Shown in pieces: positions 9,847 through 18,950 of a DNA stretch of 64,000 bases (its first letter is position 1; each line of letters starts with the position of its first letter). Origin of the DNA: Lachnospiraceae bacterium (GTDB taxonomy: Bacteria; Bacillota; Clostridia; Lachnospirales; Lachnospiraceae). The translations under genes were made by a program, and so were the position numbers. The notes below the pieces were generated by a model. That model had not been told where the DNA came from. It saw nothing but the letters and a program-made list of their open reading frames with translations, and ran no database searches. The DNA lies in assembly GCA_014804695.1 (NCBI GenBank), contig JAAUZJ010000014.1, forward strand, positions 1-64,000. Direction: 5' to 3'.

Positions 9847-10242
9847 ATGACATTAAAAGTACATCACATTGGCTATCTTGTAAAAAAAATAGACGCTGCA
9901 ATCAGCTCTTTTGAAAAATTAGGCTATCATATCACCCAAGACAAAGTCTATGATGATATCCGCAAAGTAAATATATGCTTTATGGAAAAAGACGGCTACT
10001 GTATAGAATTGGTTTCCCCAGCCGCTGAGGACTCGGTTGTTTCAGGGCTTATGAAGAGATACAAAAACAGCCCCTACCATATATGTTATGAAACTGATGA
10101 TTTTGAAAAAGATTATATGACACTTGTGTCAGATGGCTTCGTGGCCATAGATACGCCGACTCCCGCTCCGGCACTTGGAGGACGGGAAGTCGTGTTTCTG
10201 ACGAGCGCGGTGATGGGGATGATTGAGTTGATTAAGGGGTAG
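9847..10242 (+). CDS. VOC/glyoxalase-fold protein
   Basis: A 131-aa protein with the vicinal-oxygen-chelate fold pattern: an N-terminal VHHIGYLV strand with a metal-ligand His (residues ~5-7), IELVSP with Glu near 57, HICYETDDF with His near 77, and a terminal MIELIKG with Glu near 128. This arrangement resembles methylmalonyl-CoA epimerase and glyoxalase-like members; the substrate cannot be read from sequence. The ATG at 9847 follows CCGGAGG at good spacing, so an upstream TTG is not needed. It is monocistronic, divergent from DUF6056, and convergent with the 10264 gene with a 21-bp gap. Confidence 0.75.
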   Translation: MTLKVHHIGYLVKKIDAAISSFEKLGYHITQDKVYDDIRKVNICFMEKDGYCIELVSPAAEDSVVSGLMKRYKNSPYHICYETDDFEKDYMTLVSDGFVAIDTPTPAPALGGREVVFLTSAVMGMIELIKG

Positions 10243-10263
10243 GATATAATACTAGTTTAACAC

Positions 10264-11574
10264 CTACATTCCTGCACACCAGTCTCGTAGATCCTCATAT
10301 ATCAAGAATTTGCTATCCTCATTGATTATTCCCTTGTCCAATATCTGTTCATATAGTTCTTCATACATAAACTTTAAATATTTATCTCTGTCATAATCCT
10401 GATTTACCGCATCATAATCACCCTGTTCTTTAGCAAGCGCTATCATTTCATCCGCATCGACATCCGTATCCCTACATACTTTGATAATAAAAATTTCAGC
10501 CATATTGCCATCAACTCTCTGTACCAGCATTGGCACCAGCCAGCTGACAGAATAGCATATAATAACAATCGACAGCATGACTCCCTGAAAACCGCGCTCA
10601 ATAGCAAATACCTTTCCCTTGAACCACCTATGAGTTTTACCATAACTCCTGCCCGCTTCCATCTCTTCAGGCTTTCCTATAAAAATCATTTTATATCTAT
10701 AAAAAATAAGAACCGCATAGACCAAAGAATGTATTACAATAAAAAGCCATTGCAAGAACCTCATTATAATGCTCATTGAAAACCACGACATCCAGTATAC
10801 ACTTGAAACTAAAATCACAGGAACCATAACCACAAATACCATATAAACGTGTCTATGGAAATGTTGCGACAACAAATAAAAAAATGCAAGTGCCAGTGTA
10901 AGCAAAATGAAATAAGTATAATGTATCTCTAACTGCAGATTATGTATATAGCAATATATTGAATAGCATACAATTAAGACTACAGAAAGAGCAGAGAAGA
11001 AAAAGGCATGGAACAAATGCAGCATATTCAATTTCTGATTCAGCAATTTTGTGTCTGCGTCATGATCCGGCAATTTTTTCTGCTGCTCTATGCTTTGATA
11101 GGCAAGTACAAGCCACACACAGGCAGGTATCAAAATAGAAACAATTTTCTCTATCTTAAATTCTTTTAAACAGGAGAAATCTCTTATAATATAATGAGCG
11201 ATACCAAACATTGCACAGGCACTAAAAGCCCCTGCAATATTAAAAATCGTGTTACCCATGACATATGATTTTTCTATTCGGGCATTTTTCTTTTTTTGTT
11301 CCCATAATGCAGCGGTAGGCGGAATCAGCGCAAAAAAAAGGATATAAAGACATATGCCTTTCCAGTATATTTGCGAAAAACGCAAAACCGCCGCTATAAA
11401 ATAGTTTTCCAGCGTTAAACAGCTAAGAAGCAGATAGCTTATAGAAAATGCGGATAAAATACTTGAAATAATTTTGCAAAGCTTTTTAGAATCCAAATCA
11501 ACTTTTCCACACATCCCCGAAACAAATATAGCAATAACTTCTAATATATTTGATAAATTAAATTCAATATGCAT
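10264..11574 (-). CDS. Unknown polytopic membrane protein (436 aa)
   Basis: I do not recognise a family. There are roughly ten hydrophobic segments, a charged loop near residues 90-105, and a soluble acidic C-terminal tail of about 80 residues. The tail contains an alternating Asp/Glu/Tyr stretch (QGDYDAVNQDYDRDKYL, near 395-410). The ATG at 11574 is chosen because GCAGGAGGC lies upstream at correct spacing; an upstream alternative would overlap the preceding gene. It follows the 11597-12226 gene by 22 bp on the same strand, so the pair are probably co-expressed and may form a complex. Confidence 0.6.
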   Translation of the reverse strand: MHIEFNLSNILEVIAIFVSGMCGKVDLDSKKLCKIISSILSAFSISYLLLSCLTLENYFIAAVLRFSQIYWKGICLYILFFALIPPTAALWEQKKKNARIEKSYVMGNTIFNIAGAFSACAMFGIAHYIIRDFSCLKEFKIEKIVSILIPACVWLVLAYQSIEQQKKLPDHDADTKLLNQKLNMLHLFHAFFFSALSVVLIVCYSIYCYIHNLQLEIHYTYFILLTLALAFFYLLSQHFHRHVYMVFVVMVPVILVSSVYWMSWFSMSIIMRFLQWLFIVIHSLVYAVLIFYRYKMIFIGKPEEMEAGRSYGKTHRWFKGKVFAIERGFQGVMLSIVIICYSVSWLVPMLVQRVDGNMAEIFIIKVCRDTDVDADEMIALAKEQGDYDAVNQDYDRDKYLKFMYEELYEQILDKGIINEDSKFLIYEDLRDWCAGM

Positions 11575-11596
11575 CTTCAGTTTTGCCTCCTGCTGA

Positions 11597-12226
11597 TCAT
11601 TGCAACATAACACCCTGCTGCAGCACTTCATCTACGACTCTGTCATTAATGCTCAGGTAGTATACACACACGATGTCAAATAGCACACATACAATGAGTA
11701 CGACATAAAAAATTATTTTCTGCCATTTTTTAAACTCAGAGGAAGTAACTTTCTGCCTAAAATAAGTCGACAGACAAAAGCCGGCTACCAGCGATAATAT
11801 TACGAATATTCCCATAACTACAGGGCCCAACCCATTTACAGGGAAACTTCCTGCTCCCAGAAATTGAGTTACCAGCTCCCGGTCAAAAGTTATGACAGGA
11901 TAATCTGCCATGCTGTTCATCAGGTTCTCCAAATACCCCAGATATCCTCGGAACATCGCTACTTTCCGCATATTCATAGCAAAAGTATACAAATAAAGAG
12001 TCGTAATAACAGGTGGCAATAAACACAGTGTTGAAATCGCCTTATCAAATATCTCTTGCGCAGACTCTTTCTGCCGCCGTACTAAAAGATAGGTAATAAA
12101 AAGTATAGTAGCACAAATCCCACCCAAACAGATGGCAGAATAATAAGTGCTTACGCTTTCATATTTTTCTACCTGTCTTGTGTATTCAATAATCAGTTGA
12201 ACGATTTCGCTTATTTCAATTTTCAT
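11597..12226 (-). CDS. Unknown membrane protein (209 aa)
   Basis: Not recognised. About four membrane segments (near residues 30-50, 65-85, 130-150 and 170-190) follow a short amphipathic N-terminus; the loop around 90-125 is soluble. The start is supported by AGGGGAT upstream. It is first in a two-gene minus-strand unit with the 10264-11574 protein. It is divergent from the giant surface protein gene at 12508, so the spacer between them holds promoters for both directions, including the palindrome at 12352-12370. Confidence 0.6.
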   Translation of the reverse strand: MKIEISEIVQLIIEYTRQVEKYESVSTYYSAICLGGICATILFITYLLVRRQKESAQEIFDKAISTLCLLPPVITTLYLYTFAMNMRKVAMFRGYLGYLENLMNSMADYPVITFDRELVTQFLGAGSFPVNGLGPVVMGIFVILSLVAGFCLSTYFRQKVTSSEFKKWQKIIFYVVLIVCVLFDIVCVYYLSINDRVVDEVLQQGVMLQ

Positions 12227-12351
12227 CCTATCCCCTCCTTTATCTATAATCTTTATTTTATCATCTAATACTGTCTAAAAAATTGCATATTTTACCCGAA
12301 AAATGTCTTTTTTTGCAATGATCCTTCTTAAGTATCAACAGACAATCAGCT

Positions 12352-12530
12352 CGTTAACAGCGCATTAACGGATAAAAACGCCAAAAAACGCAAAACACGA
12401 TAGTGTCCCTGCCAGTATGTCATACACTTGCATATTTGACAGGTTACTATAAAAAATCATCCGGGGTATAAGCCGGAAATATTAAAAAAATGGAGGGATT
12501 ATTTATTATGAATTCAAAAAGTGTAAAAGG
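12352..12530 (+). repeat. Left copy of inverted duplicated leader/promoter
   Basis: This stretch reappears in inverse orientation at 24385-24558. Shared parts are the 19-bp palindromic segment CGTTAACAGCGCATTAACG (12352-12370), the TTTGACAGG-TACTATAAAA block, a small hairpin (TCCGG-n8-CCGGA), GGAGGGATTATTTATT and the first codons of the surface gene. The last ~80 bp are nearly identical between copies; the outer part is more diverged. It contains the promoter and ribosome site of the 12508 gene, though I cannot assign a confident -35 box. Confidence 0.85.
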
Positions 12531-15500
12531 AAGGGGAAAAAGATTTCTTGCTGGCTTTCTTGCTTTGCTGATGGCAGTAACTTTACTGCCTGCCAATGTA
12601 GCTGGTGTAGCATATGCTGAAGAGCTTGATGCTATCGAGACTGAAGCACCGGACAGCGTTGTGGCAGTAGATGAAGAGACTGAAGCAGCAGACAGCGTTG
12701 TTACAGCAGATGAAGAGACCGATGAACCCCAAGTAAATGATGCTGAATCATCAGAAGACGTAGAAACTGAAGACGTTTTGACTGCTGATGAGGAAGATTT
12801 GGCACTTGAGGAAGCAGTACCTGAGCTTGAAGCAGCTGTAGCAGTGGCTTCAGAAGAGGTGCTTGAACCTGCAGAGGTTAGCGCTGCGGTTACTGCAGAT
12901 ACCAGTAAATATGATGAAAAAGTTAATGATGGTAAGGTTAGATCATGGACCTTTGATAAAGCAAGCGCCATGAAATGGGTGAATAAGGACGATGGTAACA
13001 CTACGCTTACAGCTGACCATGATCTTGATGGCATTAAGTTGAGTGGCGGAACAGTAACTCTAAAGCCAACAGATACCTCAGGTAGCGGTGATAACGTGGT
13101 AGAAGCTCCCAATTTAACACTAGCTAGGGGCGGAAAAATTGATATACCTGTTGATGATGACACAGATGCGATTGCGATTGAGATTACCATTACTGGTCGT
13201 AACGCGAAGAGATATATTTTGATTGGGGCAGGAACAAAACAAGAAAAAGTATATCAAAAACAAGATAGTTCTGATATACTAACTTATTTTGGTAATGACA
13301 AAGTTTATACTAATGAGAAACTTTACCTAAAGACTGACAATATGTTTTCAACAGTACAAAATGATGATGAAACGTCTTCAACAGTGCTGACAATCGAAGC
13401 AGGTGATGAAGAGGACAGTTCTAAAGATTTTAAGATTGCAAGTATTGTTCTACATGAATACAAGGAAAAGGTTGACTCAGTCGATCTTACTAATGCTACC
13501 GTAGACCTTTCAGTTGGAACTGACAAAGCAAAAACTGCAGTTTACACAGGTGAGCCTGTTGATCTTAATGTAGTCGTTACTATACCTGGTGAAGGTGACG
13601 CTACAACTACGGTAAATCCTAAAGCATATACTACATCATTTTTAAGAGAAACTGATACTGTAGGTACGTATGAAGATACTGACGATTTAACTAGTGTAGG
13701 TAATATAAAAGTAAAAGTTACATCAATAGATGAGACTAACCCTACTGAGGCTGAGTCTGTTGATGTATTTACAATCACACAGGCAACATTAGAAACAAGT
13801 GATAAAGAAGTATCTATAGATGCAGGACAGATTGCAGATTATGCATCAGCTAAGTTAGACCTTGCTGCTTTAATTAAGCCTCTATCTGAGGAGGATATAT
13901 TCACATATAGCGTAGATAATACACATGATGATTATGAGGCTGGAGCTGTAGTTACGGGTACTCCTGAGATAGCAGCGGACGGCAAAATGACATATGCTGT
14001 TGACCTAAATGCAACTACTGATAGTACTGCTACAGTTCTTGTAGTTAAAGTAGAATCTAAAAATTATGCAGATGCTTATATCAAGGTAACAGTAGCTATA
14101 GCTAATAAAACTGCAGTAACTGTTTCCGGAAATTCCGTAACACACACATATAACGGAGCTGCTTATGGCTTTAAAGCAAATGCTGTTATTACGGTAACCG
14201 GAGCATCAGGTGAGACTCTTGATGATGCAATAGCAGACATAAAAAAGAACTTAACCTATAAATTCACAAAAGTAGTAAGCGGAACACCGGATGCAAATAC
14301 TGAGACAACTGATGAGCCTACTGCTGTGGGAGTTTATAAGGTAACAGCAACACTTTCAGATGACAGTGACTATACTATGACAAAGTATATAGGCGGTGTA
14401 GACGCTGATGACAACGATGTAGATGTAACACTTACAATTGAACCCAAAACAGTTACAATCAAGCCCAATGATATAACATGGGATAAGACAATTAACCCTA
14501 CTACTCCTCCGGCAAATAAAGCTACTGCTACAAAAGACGATTATGAATGCACCGGACTTGTAGCTCCGGATACGGCTGCAACTATAATTAAAACACAGCC
14601 TTCAATTAACTATTACGAACATGGCGATACTCATGACAATACTACGCTCATGACACCGGAGAAATGGAATGCATTAGCAAATGGTGCTTTGGTTGATATC
14701 GTAGCGGCTGGTGCAACCGTTGAAAGTGATGGTAACTATGCACTTGACTATGAAGTTGCTACATGTACAGTTGTAGAAAGAACACTGGCGACTATTACTA
14801 ATTCAATACCTACGACGGGTTCTACGCTGCGGGCATCTGATGTTATAGATGTTACACAAAGTCCGCTGCCTGCTTTAACTACAACTAAAGAAGCAACTGG
14901 TTCAGCCGCTGGTTTTTACATCATTGCGGATCAGGATCATAGTATTACAGCAGAAAGTAAATCTGGTATAGTAGACGGATGCTCACACAGAATTAAAATT
15001 GGAAACTCAGGATATCCTTACTATAATAGCATCGCATTTAAGACAGATAAAGCAGCAACTTTAAAGATTAAAGCTACTGCAGGTAATAGTAGCAATAAGT
15101 CCCATATGGTACTTGCTAAACTTAATGAAGCAGAAACAGAAGTAGCGGAATGTGTTGGCGCACCGATTAAAGTTACCAATAAAGCTACTACTACGGTACA
15201 ATATGAAGGAACCTATGACACAGATAAAAGAATTGAGATTATAAATTCTAATGGTAACAACTGGGATACCGTGGAAGTAAAACTGACTAATGCAGGAACA
15301 TATTATATATATGGAACAGGTGAGGAACCTGATACTAGAATATATGAAGTTTCCGTAACCTATGACGCAACCACACCATCTGTAGACACCGTAGCCATCA
15401 CTCCAACCATCAGTCCAGAAGACTTAGCAAAACTTGATGGCGCTACACTTTACTTCACTGCAACGGATGAAACAGATGTACCTGTTACTGCTTCAGGAAC

Positions 15501-18249
15501 GGCAGTACAGTTGAAGAAAGGCGTAACATACTCATTAGTAGCAAAGAAAAACAATGTAGTTGATCAAACCATTACCGCCAAGATTGACGGCAATGCAAAC
15601 TATACGGTTCCAAATGCAGCAGCAAGTATTACAATCACTGTTGAAGTCGAATCTTTGACCGCCAACATAACACCTACCATCAGTGCAGACGAAGCAGCCA
15701 AACTTGATGGTGCTAAGGTTTACTTTACTGCAATAGGTGAAGAAGATGCGGAAGTTGTTTCCGGTGAAGCTTTACAATTGAAAAAAGGTACAACATATAC
15801 CTTAGTAGTAAAGAAAAACAATACCACTGATGAAACTATGGCAGCAAAAATCAATGACAGCACAGAGTATGAGGTTACAGATGATGCAACAGTTGCAATC
15901 ACCATCGTAACCGGACTTACTCCTGCTGAAAGAGTAGCTATAACACCGAACATTAGTGACGACGATTTAGACAAACTTGATGGTGCAAAAGTTTATTTCA
16001 CTGCACCGGGTGAGAAATTAGAAGTTACTTCAGGTACAGCAGTAAATCTGAAAAAAGCAGTAAAATATACATTGGTAGTAGAGAAAAACGGTACAACTGT
16101 TGCAAACACAACAGCTCAGATTGGTACTAGTGCAGAATATACACCTACTGCAGAAACAACAGTTACAATTACCATATCTGTTACACAAGCTCCTACCAAA
16201 CCAGCAGCTCCTACAGCATCACCAAACGGTGGACGGATACTTCCAGGTGCAACAATCACACTTTCAGCAGCAGATGCCGATGAAATTCTTTACACAAGAG
16301 GAGCTGATGAAAACATTGCTGCACCTACGGCACAAAACGGTACAGTATATATTGCTGCTGACAAAATAACAGCACCGACTACAGAGGGCAAATTTGTTAT
16401 TAAAGCTATTGCAGTAAAGAATGGCGTAGCAAGTGATGTTCAAACCGTTATCTATACAGTAAGAGAAAGCAGCGGAAAGACCGGCTTCAGCGTAGAACTT
16501 GTAGATGATGGCACATATACTTACACAGGAAGCGCTATCATACCTGATATCGAAGTATATAACAACGACGAACTCCTTACAGAAGGCGTTGACTATACAG
16601 TTAAGTGCGCTAATAACGTAAATGCAAGCGTTAAGAAACCTGCAACTCTCACCGTTACCGGTAAAGGACGTTTCTCCGGCAGCCAGAAAGTTGAGTTTAA
16701 CATTGCGCAAAAGAGTCTTGGAGATGCAGAACATGATATTATCGGAACTGGCATCGAAACTGGAAATATAGTAATTGCAAAAGGTTCCAAAGCAGCACCC
16801 GTAATTATCTATAACGGTGTAAAATTAGCTAATAAAGATATTGTTATACCTAATACGAAGTATAACACTGTAACAGCAGAAGATACACCGGAAGAAGAAA
16901 AAACAGTAATAATTACAGCTAAAGAAAATGGTAACTTTACCGGTTCACTTAAGCTTGATGTAAAAGTAGTTGAGAAGAATGAATTAAAGAATTACCAACT
17001 GAAAGTCGCACTTACAAAAGGTGTAACTTACACATACAACGGTTCACAACAGGAAGTGTCACTTGATGTAAAAGATGTCAATGGAAATTTACTGCCTGAA
17101 ACCGATCATCTTGCATCAGAGTATTATTATGTATCATACAACACCACAGATCGTACAAATGCCGGAGTTGTTAAGTTCACAGTATATGGTACCGGAGACT
17201 ATGCTGGTTCAGTGAGCAAGTCATTCACCATCAAACCGGCTGATAAGAACAAAACTACAGTAAACATTACTGGTGATCCTTGGAGTGGCAGCTATGAAGT
17301 TCCTTATGCAGTTGCAGGAGCTACACTTGATTCTTACTTTGATGACGATATCAAGGTTGAGGCTACAGTCGAGGGTGTAACAGAATCACTTACACTTAAG
17401 AAAGACAGAGACTACAAAGTTACCTATAGCGGTAACAAGAAATCCGGAACTGCAAAGGCTACTGTTTCCTTCATAGGTAATTACAAGGGAATCGCTAAAC
17501 AGCAACAGACATTTACGATCAAGGGAAGAGAAGTAAATGCAACAGTAGGCAGCGCTGACTTAGAAGCTATTAATCTGGATGTTAAATTTGGCGCAACCAA
17601 GCCTTATAAAAATGAAGGTATTTACAAAGCACCTGTTATCCTTAGCATGGACGGCGTGACTGTTAAGAATTCTGAGTTCGATATCAAGTACTATACAGAA
17701 GCTGCCGATGATGATGGCAATTTTGATTCCAGCAAGGAAATGAAAGGAAAGAACAAACTTGTAATTTCTTCCGAGAATGAAACACCTGCTGACTCTGCGA
17801 CTGTATATGTAGAACTCACAGGTAAAGCTAAAGGAAACTTTGCAGGAAGCAAGATTACCGGTCAATACCAAGTATATAAGGAAGCTGATTATGATCTTTC
17901 CAAGGCGAAAGTAACCTTCTACACCTATGATGCTAAAAAAGGATACGTTAAGAGCAGTAAGCTGCCATACACAGGTGAGGCTATTGTATTCGGAAGCGCA
18001 GCAGATGATACAAATCATACACCTTACTTAGAAGTATCAATCGGAAAAGATACTGTTCCTACAGATGCATATAAGGTAGAGTATGTCAACAACACACTCA
18101 AGGGTAAAGCAACTGTAATAATAGTTCCTAATACCGATGATGAAAGAACAGCAGCAGGAAGCAAGACTGTAAACTTTACGATTACAGCATTGAACCTTAA
18201 GAATTACAAAGATGTGCTTGCAGACTTATTCCACATTGGTGAAGAATAA
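12508..18249 (+). CDS. Giant secreted Ig-like repeat surface protein (1913 aa)
   Basis: The signal peptide spans residues ~1-38, with AYA as likely cleavage site, followed by an acidic Glu/Ala/Asp-rich stretch to ~130. A beta-rich region runs to ~780, then a CBM-like module (~780-955). Three tandem ~85-residue repeats follow at ~960-1230; each has an ITPxIS start, a KLDGAxxYFTA core and an LKKxxxYxLVxxKN motif. Next is a chitobiase-C-terminal-like module (~1232-1320), then several Ig-like modules (YTGSAI-P-V, DYTVKxxNN, TGKGxFSG type) to the end. No LPXTG motif or C-terminal membrane anchor is visible, so attachment is unclear. The ATG at 12508 has GGAGGG ten bases upstream. Likely an adhesin or S-layer-like scaffold. 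It is convergent with a related gene at 18951-24407. Confidence 0.8.
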   Translation: MNSKSVKGRGKRFLAGFLALLMAVTLLPANVAGVAYAEELDAIETEAPDSVVAVDEETEAADSVVTADEETDEPQVNDAESSEDVETEDVLTADEEDLALEEAVPELEAAVAVASEEVLEPAEVSAAVTADTSKYDEKVNDGKVRSWTFDKASAMKWVNKDDGNTTLTADHDLDGIKLSGGTVTLKPTDTSGSGDNVVEAPNLTLARGGKIDIPVDDDTDAIAIEITITGRNAKRYILIGAGTKQEKVYQKQDSSDILTYFGNDKVYTNEKLYLKTDNMFSTVQNDDETSSTVLTIEAGDEEDSSKDFKIASIVLHEYKEKVDSVDLTNATVDLSVGTDKAKTAVYTGEPVDLNVVVTIPGEGDATTTVNPKAYTTSFLRETDTVGTYEDTDDLTSVGNIKVKVTSIDETNPTEAESVDVFTITQATLETSDKEVSIDAGQIADYASAKLDLAALIKPLSEEDIFTYSVDNTHDDYEAGAVVTGTPEIAADGKMTYAVDLNATTDSTATVLVVKVESKNYADAYIKVTVAIANKTAVTVSGNSVTHTYNGAAYGFKANAVITVTGASGETLDDAIADIKKNLTYKFTKVVSGTPDANTETTDEPTAVGVYKVTATLSDDSDYTMTKYIGGVDADDNDVDVTLTIEPKTVTIKPNDITWDKTINPTTPPANKATATKDDYECTGLVAPDTAATIIKTQPSINYYEHGDTHDNTTLMTPEKWNALANGALVDIVAAGATVESDGNYALDYEVATCTVVERTLATITNSIPTTGSTLRASDVIDVTQSPLPALTTTKEATGSAAGFYIIADQDHSITAESKSGIVDGCSHRIKIGNSGYPYYNSIAFKTDKAATLKIKATAGNSSNKSHMVLAKLNEAETEVAECVGAPIKVTNKATTTVQYEGTYDTDKRIEIINSNGNNWDTVEVKLTNAGTYYIYGTGEEPDTRIYEVSVTYDATTPSVDTVAITPTISPEDLAKLDGATLYFTATDETDVPVTASGTAVQLKKGVTYSLVAKKNNVVDQTITAKIDGNANYTVPNAAASITITVEVESLTANITPTISADEAAKLDGAKVYFTAIGEEDAEVVSGEALQLKKGTTYTLVVKKNNTTDETMAAKINDSTEYEVTDDATVAITIVTGLTPAERVAITPNISDDDLDKLDGAKVYFTAPGEKLEVTSGTAVNLKKAVKYTLVVEKNGTTVANTTAQIGTSAEYTPTAETTVTITISVTQAPTKPAAPTASPNGGRILPGATITLSAADADEILYTRGADENIAAPTAQNGTVYIAADKITAPTTEGKFVIKAIAVKNGVASDVQTVIYTVRESSGKTGFSVELVDDGTYTYTGSAIIPDIEVYNNDELLTEGVDYTVKCANNVNASVKKPATLTVTGKGRFSGSQKVEFNIAQKSLGDAEHDIIGTGIETGNIVIAKGSKAAPVIIYNGVKLANKDIVIPNTKYNTVTAEDTPEEEKTVIITAKENGNFTGSLKLDVKVVEKNELKNYQLKVALTKGVTYTYNGSQQEVSLDVKDVNGNLLPETDHLASEYYYVSYNTTDRTNAGVVKFTVYGTGDYAGSVSKSFTIKPADKNKTTVNITGDPWSGSYEVPYAVAGATLDSYFDDDIKVEATVEGVTESLTLKKDRDYKVTYSGNKKSGTAKATVSFIGNYKGIAKQQQTFTIKGREVNATVGSADLEAINLDVKFGATKPYKNEGIYKAPVILSMDGVTVKNSEFDIKYYTEAADDDGNFDSSKEMKGKNKLVISSENETPADSATVYVELTGKAKGNFAGSKITGQYQVYKEADYDLSKAKVTFYTYDAKKGYVKSSKLPYTGEAIVFGSAADDTNHTPYLEVSIGKDTVPTDAYKVEYVNNTLKGKATVIIVPNTDDERTAAGSKTVNFTITALNLKNYKDVLADLFHIGEE

Positions 18250-18291
18250 TCTGGTATTTTAAGCAAAGCATAATTACAAAGTAACATAAAT

Positions 18292-18336
18292 AGGGTATCC
18301 CAAAAGTCGCAAACTGACTGGCGGGATACCCTTTTT
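18292..18336. terminator. Rho-independent terminator
   Basis: AGGGTATCCC (18292-18301) pairs perfectly with GGGATACCCT (18323-18332), followed by a T run to 18336. It ends the 12508-18249 transcript and may also act for the convergent YhcH gene, whose stop lies just beyond. Confidence 0.85.
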
Positions 18337-18337
18337 A

Positions 18338-18751
18338 TTAAGCGATTTTCACTTTGGCAACAACCTTTTTGACAGGCGCAGGTTCGCCAACTGCAATACA
18401 TGGCTTATGTGCATTTTCAGGAAGCAGGATAACATAGCTGCCGCCGCTTAGCACGCATCTCATCATCTCTGTCGGCTCCTTCCAGAAAGTCACGTCCTTT
18501 TCAGGATTGTACTCTTTCTCTACCTCCAATCCATCAACACTTGTGCAGTCAATAGCCTCTGTGCCACTGATAAGCCACTGAATATCCACGTATTTCTGAT
18601 GTGATTCCAAGTGGCAGTCTGCTTCAGCTCTTGAAGTATATTCCTGCACCATGTAATAAAAGTCATCATTAACCGGATATTTGCCGGCCGGCATATTTGC
18701 TAAATCCTGTTTTAACAAATACTCGATTGCATCACTGATTTTTGAATTCAT
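18338..18751 (-). CDS. YhcH/YjgK/YiaL-family protein
   Basis: A 137-aa single-domain cupin-like protein. Recognisable motifs are HLESHQKYVDIQWLISG (residues ~53-69) and FWKEP followed by YVILLPENAHKPCIA near 105-120, where the His residues are the likely metal ligands. Relatives (DUF386) take part in sialic acid or other sugar catabolism, perhaps as sugar anomerases. The ATG at 18751 follows AAAGGGTGG. The gene stands alone between the two convergent giant surface-protein genes, flanked by a terminator on each side, so it must have its own promoter. Nothing else here suggests sialic acid use. Confidence 0.85.
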   Translation of the reverse strand: MNSKISDAIEYLLKQDLANMPAGKYPVNDDFYYMVQEYTSRAEADCHLESHQKYVDIQWLISGTEAIDCTSVDGLEVEKEYNPEKDVTFWKEPTEMMRCVLSGGSYVILLPENAHKPCIAVGEPAPVKKVVAKVKIA

Positions 18752-18850
18752 ATTAACCACCCTTTACCTTTCTGTTTGCTATAATTTAGCAATTTTATGT
18801 TTTTAATTATATCATAGATGCGTCTTATCGCCAAGCATAATAACCTTATG

Positions 18851-18897
18851 AAAAAAGCAAGGCATCCCTAAGCCATTTTCAGACTTTGGGGATGCCC
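18851..18897 (-). terminator. Rho-independent terminator of the 18951-24407 gene
   Basis: On the minus strand GGGATGCC (18896-18889) pairs with GGCATCCC (18868-18861) and is followed by TTGCTTTTTT (to 18851). It lies about 55 bp past the stop of the second giant surface protein and upstream of the YhcH gene. Confidence 0.85.
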
Positions 18898-18950
18898 TCT
18901 TTTATTTATGCCTTGTACTTTACATTATTAAATGTAACTTCTGCATTATA

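Noticed and set aside
12450..12490. Leader hairpin (TCCGG/CCGGA) as a riboswitch
   Set aside because: Only a short single stem; it lacks the conserved core of any riboswitch I know, such as the GEMM (c-di-GMP) class.
12447..13190. Long open frame on the minus strand inside the first giant surface gene
   Set aside because: Ser/Ala/Val-rich mirror of a repetitive coding strand with no ribosome site; caused by codon bias of the real gene. The same applies to the many plus-strand frames inside 18951-24407 (for example 21340-21645, 23479-23826).
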